Part shown: piece by piece, positions 8,702 through 17,265 of the stretch | How the letters are laid out: the number at the start of each line of letters is the position of its first letter | Position numbering within the stretch: the first letter of the stretch is position 1 | NCBI GenBank assembly: GCA_024220525.1 | Contig: JAMYWO010000166.1 | Coordinates: 14,752-39,807 of the forward strand | Origin: Cochliopodium minus | Lineage: Eukaryota; Discosea; Himatismenida; Cochliopodiidae | Direction: 5' to 3' | DNA length: 25,056 nt | Position numbers and translations under genes: made by a program | Notes under the pieces: generated by a model | Told to the model about the DNA's origin: nothing | Databases searched by the model: none | What the model saw: only the letters and a program-made list of their open reading frames with translations

Positions 8702-10611
8702 TTAATCACACCTAATATTACTTAAATCAAAGGGGAGATTAGGGTTGGGAGGAGGGAGAAGATCTTGAGGTAAAAGGATCTCGATTCTGTCGTACGTAGG
8801 CTCCTTCACAACAACATCGCAGTCTTTACAAACGAAAGTTTTGTATTTGGGCCTGTGGGGCAGAGGAGATTTGACTTGTCCCTTGTCGAAGCCTCTTTTC
8901 CAAACGAATTGTCTTTTGCATTTGTAACATATTGGCTTCTTGCCTCCACAATTTTCTATTACATACCTTTTGAATTTTGTTTTGAAAACTCCTACATTTA
9001 TAATTTTAAAAATAAATTTTGCTAGAAAAATTTAATTTAAATTGAAAATAATTTAATTTAAAAAAATTAGTGAAATTAAAATTTTAAAACTTTAAAATAA
9101 AAAATAAAAATAAAAAAATTTAATGAAGTTTAAAAAAATTGATAAAAAAATTAAAAATTTGACAAGAAGAAAAACCAAAAAAGAAAATAAAAAAATAATT
9201 TTTTAAAAAAATTATTTTTAACCTGAAAAATCAAATTTTCCTTTCTCTAATTTAGTTAAAGACTTGACAAAGACAGAATTAGGATTTGCACTTCCATAAA
9301 AGTTTTTCCAGATCTGCTCGTCTTTGGAAATCATGTTGAAATGCTTGCAACATTCCGAAAGAGCGATCACTTCGTCCAATTCCATGAAATTGGCCATCAT
9401 ATACCACCACAAGCGTTTGTTAGGAAAGATTCTTATGTAGGTTTGATCCACATTGTCTAAAAAAAAAAATTTATTTCATTTTAAAATTTAAATAATTTTA
9501 AATTTAATTTTTTTATTTTATTTTTAATTTTTATATTTTTTTAAACCTATAAATATGATTGGAGGAACTTTTAAATCTTTTTTCTCCTCTACAGGTGGGT
9601 TGTTTTGAACGATTTCTGGAGGAGGTGGTGGCATAGGAACTCCATCAATGTCCAAATTTACCTTCTATAAAATATTAAAAATAATTAATGATAATATATT
9701 AAAAAAATATTTAAAAAAAAAAAAAAAAAATTTTTTTGAAATGATAAAAATCAAGATAAAAATAATTTTAAAAAATAAAAATTTAAAATAATTTAAAAAA
9801 ATTATAAAATAAAAATAAAAAAATTATTGAATAAAAATAATCAAAATATTGATAATCATAAAAATGAAATTAAATGTTTTTTTTTTTTTACCGATATTTT
9901 ATTTTGGTCTTGCTTGTTTTGAAAAGAAAAAGTTTTCTTTTCAGAACAGATTTTCTCATGTTCTCCTCTGTCTGTGTAAGATTTGTTACATTTCAGACAG
10001 GTTATCTTTGGTTTGTAATAGTTCACCTGAGGAAGGCTGATTACAGGTGAGCTAATCGAAGGAGAGTTTCCTGTAAAAATTAAAAACAAGAAACTTTAAT
10101 TGAAAATAAAATAATAAAAAATAAAAAATCTAATTTCATAAAAAATAAAAAAATAAAAAATAAATAAAAAATTAAATAAAAAATAAAAACAATATAAATT
10201 TTATAGATTAAAATATGATGATTCTTTTTCATCTTTTTAACATTATTCAATTTACCCAAATTAGGGTTCGAGATATCTAATTTCAAGCTTTTCATTGATG
10301 TTGATAATTCTAATGAAGTATTCTTCGCTATATAAACCTTTAGTTGTTGCTTTTCTATCCTGCAGCTATTGGAGGGATCCAATATGAGGAGGGCTCCTTT
10401 TTTTCCTATCTTATCCATATTGATGGAAAATTCCTTGCAAAATGGAATGAGTGCATCAGATGAGATATATCCTTCTCTATTCTTGCTATTTAAGAAAATG
10501 TTTGGGAAATTATGGAAAATTTAACATTCAATTGTCTATAACTTACTCTATTTTGTCAAATTCCTTCTCGAATATAGAAGAATCAAGGTAATTATAAGAT
10601 TTGTTTCCCAT
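8702..10611 (-). CDS. F-box-like protein with N-myristoylation signal, EF-hand, C2HC and CxxC zinc motifs
   Basis: Six exons: 10611-10547, 10485-10256, 10070-9892, 9664-9547, 9456-9223 and 8991-8702; 371 aa, phases all close. The start MGNKSYN follows an A7 run and fits the N-myristoylation signal. An EF-hand-like unit (FDKIDKNREGYISSDALIPF) sits at about residues 18-37, followed by a second helical pair without clear ligands. Residues 123-140 (CLKCNKSYTDRGEHEKIC) form a C2HC zinc finger. A short proline run (MPPPPPE) follows. An F-box-like helix set, LWWYMMANFMELDEVIALSE and ISKDEQIWKNFYG, lies at about 210-250; F-boxes recruit Skp1 in SCF ubiquitin ligases. The C-terminal part has CYKC (297-300) and CKDC (330-333), a plausible four-Cys zinc site, and ends in a proline-rich tail. 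I know no family with this order. A membrane-tethered Ca2+-responsive ubiquitin adaptor is inference only. Confidence 0.72.
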
Positions 10612-10948
10612 TTTTTTTATTTTTTTTATTTTTTTATTTTTATATCATTTTTCACAAAAGAAAAAAAAAGAATATTTCCTTCAATTTGGGTGAAAAAATT
10701 GAAAATGCAACTTAGATAAAATTTTTTTTTTATTTAAAAATCCAAATAAAATTTAGACATGTCCAAACATTACAACTTTGTAGCGGATATAAAGTTTTTA
10801 CTAACAAATTTTCAACTGTTGTAATATTTTTGGACATCCCTAAATAAAATTTTTATTCTGAGAATAAAAAGATTTAAAAGGATTAAATAAATAAAAATTA
10901 AAAATAAAGGATTGAAAAAAAAAAAAAAGGAATAAAAATTTGTTGTTT
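10612..10948. other. Intergenic gap containing a MITE-like inverted repeat
   Basis: 337 bp between the RCC1-repeat gene stop and the F-box gene start (both minus). The outer parts are A/T filler; the middle holds the inverted-repeat element at about 10752-10844. No exon with a coding frame seen. Confidence 0.5.
10752..10844. mobile_element. Putative MITE (short inverted-repeat DNA transposon, Tc1/mariner-like ends)
   Basis: The left end reads TTTAGACATGTCC then AAACATTACAAC. The right end, reverse-complemented, reads TTTAGGGATGTCC then AAAAATATTACAAC. So about 25 of 27 positions pair if one 2-base gap is allowed. The total length of about 93 bp, the TA dinucleotides at both edges and a short AT-rich middle (with GTAGCGGAT) fit a mariner-type MITE. 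It has no coding capacity. No second copy was noticed in this window, so mobility is not shown; an RNA hairpin with a transcriptional role is the alternative. Confidence 0.45.
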
Positions 10949-13039
10949 TTAATTTAATTTTGATAAAAATTGTATGATCAATACGATCAAAACTTTGGGA
11001 ACTTTAAAAAATTTTGAAAACAACTTTATGGAAATCAAAAAAATAAAAACAGATTGTTTGAATTTTTGAGAGAAATATTTATGATTCAGGTGATTCCATT
11101 CCAATATCCTTTTGCAATCTGAAGAGATAAAATCGGTTGAAATCAAATCCATTTTAGGAAGTGATTTAGTACTTAACACATCTCCTGTTTTGAGGAAAAC
11201 ATAAAAATCATCATAAGTACAATAAATATGTGCAAGTTCATTGGGTAATTCTAAAAATAAAAAAGTAAAATTAAAATTTAAAAAACAAAAAAATTAAAGA
11301 AATAAATATAAAAAAATCAAAAATTTAATTTTGTGTGATACCATTTGTGATAAAATGAACTTTTTCTGATTCACTATAAGATTTAGGAAGAAAGTATTGA
11401 TTTTCATTTTTAAAATATTTAGGATGGTCATTTCCAAAAAATATGACACCCTTGTTTGTGGAAACAACTGTTCTCCAAGCAGAACAAGCTAAATTATAGC
11501 AGAGCATGTCTTCTTCGGGTAAAACAACGGGAATGTCGTTGTTGTTACTATTCCTACCCAGTCTGTACAATTTCTTATTTTCGCAGATTATGGAAACATG
11601 ATTCTATTAAATTTTTTTATAAAATTTATAAAAATTATCATAAAAAAAAGAAATAAAATTTGTTTTGTTAAGAAAAAAATTTAAAAAATAAATTTTCTGA
11701 AAAAAAAATTGTTAAGAAAGAAAATAAAAAAATGTTAACAAATAATTTTTTACGAAAAAAAATCAATAAATTTTAGAAAAATTAAATTGAAAAAATTTTT
11801 ACAGAACCACACGAAACAATGACAGCTCTTGGAATAAAAAAATTTAAAATAAAAAAATTTAAATTAAAAAAAGTAAAAAAAAATAAAAACTTTGGTCCAA
11901 ATTTAATAAAAGAGAGGGAAGATTCTAGATTGTAACAAGGTAAATTGTTGCTTTGTCCAATTCTCATCATAGAACCATTTTTCATAACGAGAACTGCAAA
12001 ATAGTATCCCGATGCTACAAATGATATTTCTCCATTTGGGTTTCCGTCGTATCCTTCCATAGTTAAAGGAAAAACAAATTCTTGAAGATTTATTTGACTT
12101 TAAATAAATAAATTTAAAAAAAAATATTTAATTTAAAATTTAAATAATTTAAATTTTCCTAAAATTATTAAAAAATAATTCAAAATTTTTTAGTTTTTTT
12201 TTATTAAAAACCAAATCAATTTTATTCAATATTTTCTTTTTTAATTCTTATTTAATTTATTATTTATTTATTTTATTTTATATATTTTTTATCAACATAT
12301 TTCTCATTTATTTATTATTTATTTCTTCATATTTTATAATTCTAATTTATTTTATTTTATTTATAATTTTTTATTCATCAATTAAAAATTAAATCTAATT
12401 TTCAAACTTTATTTTAAAACTTTTGTAAAAGAAAATCTAAAAAAAAAACTTTTTAAATAATTTAAATACAGCAAAATTTACGAAAGTCTTTAAAATTAAA
12501 CTTTTTTTTTTACATCTGATTTAAATTTCCATATTCTTTTGTTCTTGAAAAATTGTAAGTGGTGTTATCTTCCAGTATTACAAAACAAAATGTGGCACCC
12601 ACTGAAATTTGTTTCACTTCCTTATCGAAAGTGTGTTCGAAAGGATGCTCGCAACTCAATACAGATATTGATTTTTTATCTTTTTGTAGACCTACATATC
12701 CTCCATTGAATTGACCAATCTGATTATTAAAATTTTAAATTATTGTTTAAAACATATTTAAAATTAAAATATTTGAGGAGGATTTATCCTTTTTCATATT
12801 ATATTGATAAATTGATTCATGATTTTTTTATATTGAATGTTTATAGGTTTATATACCTTTAAAAATTCTTTTTCGATTGATTTATCAATTTTCCTTGATC
12901 TTAAAACATTATCTTTCTTATATAATAAACTAATTTAAGATAAATTATTATATTTCACATATTTAAAAAATGGGAAATGAATATATTAATACTTATGCCC
13001 AAGTGTAGAAAAAGTGGGGATATTAAAAGAATCATCCAT
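10949..13039 (-). CDS. RCC1-repeat beta-propeller protein with C-terminal WN..HKYF module
   Basis: Seven exons: 13039-12993, 12929-12857, 12719-12514, 12097-11891, 11827-11803, 11603-11342 and 11250-10949; 373 aa, phases all close. RCC1 repeats (about 50 residues, consensus xxVxxGxxHxxxLxxxGxVxxWGxN) are visible as FSTLGHNLLYKKDN, KQISVGATFCFVILEDNTTY, SFVASGYYFAVLVMKNGSMM...GQSNN, VIVSCGSNHVSIICENKKLY...LGRNSN, and LACSAWRTVVSTNKGVIFFG; the last is DDFYVFLKTGDVL. Exon 5 is only 25 nt yet carries VIVSCGS, the strand that precedes NHVSII in the next exon. After the propeller, residues about 322-373 hold ILEWNHLNHKYF and a Lys-rich hydrophobic tail also found at the end of the neighbouring ankyrin protein. 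RCC1-fold proteins are GTPase exchange factors or adaptors; this one's partner is unknown. Confidence 0.82.
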
Positions 13040-13069
13040 TTTTTTTTATATTTTTTTATTTTTGAATTT

Positions 13070-15796
13070 TTAATTGAATACAAAATTTTGAACTTTATTT
13101 TTGACTGGAGGAGTAAATACGAAAGACTCTGCATTGTAGTTAGGTGACATGGCTAATTGGGAAATGTGAAAGAGAAGAGGTTTAGGGAAAATCTGATGGA
13201 ATTTCCTCGAAAGATGCTTAAAACACAAAATGAAAACGAAAATTTTGAGTTGAGAAGAAGAAGGGAAATATTTGTGAGTTTCTGAATTCCATAAAATTCC
13301 TTGTGAATAATTCTTGAATATAGTGTAGAGATTGTCTTTGAAGTTGAAATCTTTGACAGTGAAAAAATAGTTTGTTTGAGAAAGCAAAACGATCAAACTC
13401 GATTTTGTAATTCGTTTGTAGACTTGAGAAGACAAAAACAATTTGTTGTTGGTGCTCAACAAAGCATTTTTTTCTAATAAATATTTGATGTTTTTATAAC
13501 TGGATTGGGCAGAGAGGAAATAAATGAGGGGAGTTTTGTTGAGGGGATATTCAATATTAACATCCACTTTTAAAGTTTCGATGAGATATTCCAACACTTG
13601 CAATATATCACCTAAATTTTTGGACAACAAAATGAGAGGATGGAACATTTTGACATCTTCCACTTCAACCGTGGCTTTGTTTTCGACGAACAACTTGACA
13701 GTTTCGAGGGAGATGTTTTGAGATTGGAGCAGAAATTGAAAACAAGATTTTTTGCTTTTAAGAGCAGAGGTGACATCACATTTCTTCAAAACCAAATAGT
13801 TTATTATTTCGGAAGATAGATGATTTTTACAAGCAACTATCAAAGGTGTTTCGTTCAAAATGTCCCTCGAATTCAAATCACTTTTACTCTCAACCAAATA
13901 TTTTACACATTCCAAATTTTGATTGAAACTCTCAAGTATGCAATGCAAAGGAGATTCAACACCATACACAGAACTGTTCAACTTTGATTTATTTTCCAAG
14001 AAAAATTTCAGTTCTTCCAATTTCGATTTCTTTTTTTTGAAGAAAAAGTTGAAGGGCCTTTCTCTTCTGTTATTTTTCGAATTTATGTTTGCTTTATTAT
14101 CTAACATGAATTTTATCATTTCCAAACTAAAACTGCTGTTATTACAAGAATAATGAAGAGGGGTGTTCCCATAAAAATCTTTCAAACTCAGATCTGATTT
14201 TTTTTCGATCATGTATTTCAAATCTTTGAATTCACAACCTTTTCTCTCACAAAAGTAATGGAGTGGTGTATGTTTTGCTTTTCCTTCACTATTAATGTTT
14301 ATTTTTTTTTTGATCAAGTATTCAACAATGTCTTTTCTAAATTCTTTTCTCTCCTCCAAAACGATATGCAAGGGAGTATTCTGAACTGCGTTTTTTACTT
14401 TCAAATCACATTTGTTGTCAACCATATATTTAATTATTTCCACACCAATATTTTCATTCATACAAGCAAAAAGAATTGGTGAATTTTGAGTAAATTTCGC
14501 TTTTTTAGATTCATATTTATTATCCAAGAAAAATTTTATCACTTCAACATCAATTTTTTCATTTTTCAAGTAATAAGAAAGTGCAGAAAGACCCTTTGAA
14601 TTAGTATCATTCAGTTTCACATTAAGATTGACTAAATATTTCAAAATGTCCATATTTATGTCTTGGTTTTGACACAACTTTATCAAAATGTTGTTTTTTT
14701 CAATATCAACATAATTCAAATCAGCTTTATTCTCGACAAAACACTTTACCATTTCGAGTGATAAGTGTGAATTTCTGTAAAGATTAAACAATGGAGCTTT
14801 GTGTTTACCAATGTTAATATCACTTTTATTATCTATCATGTACTTCAAAATCTCGAATGGAACATTTTTTTGTCTGCACAAAATATGGATCGGAGCATCT
14901 ACATCACTGTCCAACATATTTAATTCCGACTTGTTTTCAACCAAATATTTTATTGATTCGAAATTCAAATTTTCATTTTTACACAGAGAATGAATTGGCT
15001 TCAACGATTTTTTGTTGGAATAGTTTATGTTGCATTTATTTTTTACAAGAAAATCTATTATTTCCCAAGAAACTTTTTTGTTTTTGCAGTACAAATCTAG
15101 CGGAGAATTATTTTTTCCTTCTATCATCTCACATTTATTTTCAATTAGATATTTCAACATAGATATCGTCACATTTTGGTTTCCACAAAGTATATCTATC
15201 AGGTTTTGTTTTTGATAATCTTTCATATTCAAATTGGATTTCAATTCCACCATACATCTGAATATCTCATCCGAAATGTTCTTATTGCTACATGCATTCA
15301 TCAATGGGATCGCTTTATCTTCATTCATTGAATTTATATCGTTTTTCAAATCGATGAAATACTTTATGATATCGACGGATATTAATTCTTTATTGGAACA
15401 TATGATATGAAGAGGAAAATTATTTTCTTCGTCCATCATATTGGGATCAGATTTTTTCTCTACAAGATATTTGATCATATCTAAAGTAAATGATTCATTA
15501 TTACATGCATAATGTAAAGGGATATCATTATATTTATTCGTCGAATTTATATCGCTTTTATTTTCGACAAAATATTTCAAAATTTCGAATGTTATATTAG
15601 AATTAGAACATAAATTATGCAATGGAGTATTGAATTGATCTAAGGAATTGATATCTGGTTTGCTTTCCATCAAAAATGCGATTTTCTCCAAAGATATCTT
15701 TTCGCTGCTGCATTCCAAGCATAATTGTGAAAGAATACTCTCAGAACTTTCCAGTTTGGATTTGATATTCATACTGCTTCTTTTCTTCATGCTCAT
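13070..15796 (-). CDS. Intronless 908-aa ankyrin-repeat protein
   Basis: A single uninterrupted ORF with start MSMKKRSSMN. It contains about 21 ankyrin repeats of roughly 33-36 residues (about residues 55-800), each built on a pattern like TPLHYSCNNSSFSLEMIKFM followed by LDNKANINS. The best copies keep TPLH (repeats 1, 13, 14, 15) and the turn ENKSDLN; others are decayed (e.g. RPFNFFFKK, SCFQFLLQS). The last 100 residues lack repeats and contain ILWNSETHKYFPS followed by a basic hydrophobic stretch shared with the RCC1-repeat protein. Ankyrin arrays are protein-binding scaffolds; no enzyme domain is present. There is no signal peptide or membrane segment. The stop is only 30 bp from the next gene's ATG on the same strand. 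Lack of introns in 2.7 kb, where neighbours have one every 50-250 bp, suggests a recent retrocopy, transfer or repeat-driven expansion. Confidence 0.9.
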   Translation of the reverse strand: MSMKKRSSMNIKSKLESSESILSQLCLECSSEKISLEKIAFLMESKPDINSLDQFNTPLHNLCSNSNITFEILKYFVENKSDINSTNKYNDIPLHYACNNESFTLDMIKYLVEKKSDPNMMDEENNFPLHIICSNKELISVDIIKYFIDLKNDINSMNEDKAIPLMNACSNKNISDEIFRCMVELKSNLNMKDYQKQNLIDILCGNQNVTISMLKYLIENKCEMIEGKNNSPLDLYCKNKKVSWEIIDFLVKNKCNINYSNKKSLKPIHSLCKNENLNFESIKYLVENKSELNMLDSDVDAPIHILCRQKNVPFEILKYMIDNKSDINIGKHKAPLFNLYRNSHLSLEMVKCFVENKADLNYVDIEKNNILIKLCQNQDINMDILKYLVNLNVKLNDTNSKGLSALSYYLKNEKIDVEVIKFFLDNKYESKKAKFTQNSPILFACMNENIGVEIIKYMVDNKCDLKVKNAVQNTPLHIVLEERKEFRKDIVEYLIKKKININSEGKAKHTPLHYFCERKGCEFKDLKYMIEKKSDLSLKDFYGNTPLHYSCNNSSFSLEMIKFMLDNKANINSKNNRRERPFNFFFKKKKSKLEELKFFLENKSKLNSSVYGVESPLHCILESFNQNLECVKYLVESKSDLNSRDILNETPLIVACKNHLSSEIINYLVLKKCDVTSALKSKKSCFQFLLQSQNISLETVKLFVENKATVEVEDVKMFHPLILLSKNLGDILQVLEYLIETLKVDVNIEYPLNKTPLIYFLSAQSSYKNIKYLLEKNALLSTNNKLFLSSQVYKRITKSSLIVLLSQTNYFFTVKDFNFKDNLYTIFKNYSQGILWNSETHKYFPSSSQLKIFVFILCFKHLSRKFHQIFPKPLLFHISQLAMSPNYNAESFVFTPPVKNKVQNFVFN

Positions 15797-15864
15797 ATTT
15801 TTTTATTTATTTATTTGAAATAGGAGATTTTTAATTAATTTTAAAAAATAATTTAATTTTGCTT

Positions 15865-16384
15865 CTATCTTAAGTATTTAAATTTGCTATATTTGACACA
15901 ATAACAACTGTAAGTCCCAAACATAACTAAATTATAATTAATAAAATTACAAAAAAAAAAAAATAAAAAAAAGTATTTTTTTTGTGTTTACGTATTGAAC
16001 ATGCAGATGGACAACTTATTTCCTCCTCCACTGTTCTCAAATAGGATATGATTTGATAGGGGTTGACTTTTGCCATCTTGATTAAAATGTATTTGGGAGG
16101 GTAGGGAGGTTCCAAATGTGAGCTCACTCCCCTGATAGATCTTTTGTTTCTAAATTTTAAATTTTTCTTTGAAAAAATTTAAATAAAAATTTTTTTTTTT
16201 ATCAATTGCTTTTCACATTTTTGAAACAGTAAAAACAGGTAATAAGCCACACCAACATCCTTATAAACTCTAATAAAGTAGAGATAATAAAAATTAATAG
16301 AAAAGTAGGAAACATAAGAGTGGAGAGGCATCCCATTAATAAACAAGTCCCAAAATAGTTGTTGTCATTAAATTTCCTTTCCAT
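15865..16384 (-). CDS. Small predicted membrane protein, unknown family
   Basis: Not recognised. The best model has three exons, 16384-16217, 16166-15992 and 15926-15865, giving 134 aa with closing phases and a TAG stop. Residues 10-52 are strongly hydrophobic (YFGTCLLMGCLSTLMFPTFL, then LLIFIIS and MLVWLITCFYCF), enough for two membrane helices. The tail is cytosol- or matrix-like with RSIRGVSSHLEPPYPPKY, a short acidic stretch (RTVEEEIS) and five Cys (CPSAC...CYC). An alternative acceptor 17 nt downstream (exon from 16149) gives a different open frame that joins a different reading of the last exon. The start is uncertain: the first exon could also begin at an acceptor at 16391, with an upstream 16-codon exon starting at ATG 16693 (MKFKKGH...) ending at a GTAAAA donor, whose phase also fits. 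Confidence 0.42.
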
Positions 16385-16729
16385 TAGTTTCCTTTTTAAA
16401 TAGAAAAGTTATTTTTTCTTTATTTTTTATTAAATTAAAAATTAAAAATTAAAAAAATATATTTACCTTTCAAAATAAATGAAGCAATTAAAGCATATCC
16501 ATTTCAAAGAAAGAGTTGTACCTTTTTGAATATTTAAAAAATCATTTTTTTTATTTTTATTTTTATTTAATAAAAAAATACATACAACCTAAAGTATCAT
16601 TTTGTCAACAAATTGATTTTAAAAATAAAAATAATCCTTTTACATAAAGGTTTTCCATAACAACATTCTAATGTGACCTTTTTTAAATTTCATTTTGATA
16701 TTTTACTATTTTTACTTTAAATTTTTTAA
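16385..16729. other. Gap upstream of the small membrane protein gene
   Basis: 345 bp, AT-rich. It may hold a 5' exon of the small membrane protein gene: on the minus strand an ATG at 16693 opens 16 codons (MKFKKGHIRMLLWKTF) before a GTAAAA donor at 16643, and a second slightly GC-richer segment lies at about 16466-16530 ending in GAAAG|GTAAAT. Neither is secure. The rest is filler. Confidence 0.35.
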
Positions 16730-17068
16730 TTATATTACATGTTCGTCAAATCTAGATAGCAATAAGCTTGTTGTGGTAAAATCTTTATAAAATATCCTTG
16801 ATTCTATCCACTCATCTTTTCTCAATTTAGAATCATTATATTTCTCCTTCAATGATAAAGATTTAGGATTCTCAATCCTTTCTTTCCATACTATTGATAT
16901 GATGGGAGAAGTTTTGTTATTTTCATAAAAATTTGAAATAAATAATTTATATGGCTTACATTTCGATACCCTTCTTAATTTATAAAGCTCATATTGATCC
17001 ATATAATCCCAAATCTCTTCTAAAATATCTTTTGGAAGATTTTCAATTGAAGGTATCTGATGATTCAT
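16730..17068 (-). CDS. Short single-exon F-box protein
   Basis: An intronless 112-aa ORF. The N-terminus is an F-box: ENLPKDILEEIWDYMDQYEL then YKLRRVSKC (residues 9-37), matching the LPxExxxxIxxxLxxxxLxxLRxVSK pattern used to bind Skp1 in SCF ubiquitin ligases. The remaining 75 residues hold a conserved-looking VWKERI and a charged stretch with Trp, but no LRR, kelch or WD substrate-binding repeats. Such short F-box proteins occur in protists and yeast; the target is unknown. The stop is TAA at 16730-16732 and no downstream donor is needed. I saw no upstream exon. Confidence 0.68.
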   Translation of the reverse strand: MNHQIPSIENLPKDILEEIWDYMDQYELYKLRRVSKCKPYKLFISNFYENNKTSPIISIVWKERIENPKSLSLKEKYNDSKLRKDEWIESRIFYKDFTTTSLLLSRFDEHVI

Positions 17069-17265
17069 CCCAATTCTTTTTTATTAAAATAATGCAAACA
17101 CAGAAAAAAAATTTTTTTTCAAAAGATCGGAATTATAAGAAATAAATGGGTACCTGATGAACTTTAGTTTAAGAGATTTTTTTCGTATTTTTAATTAATC
17201 TTTAATTTTTTTGTTTACATATTAAAAAAAAATTTTTTTTTTATTTTTTTGAAGGAAGAATTCAA

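Noticed and set aside
13524-15215. Several plus-strand ORFs of 62-101 codons
   Set aside because: They are mirror frames of the ankyrin repeats on the minus strand.
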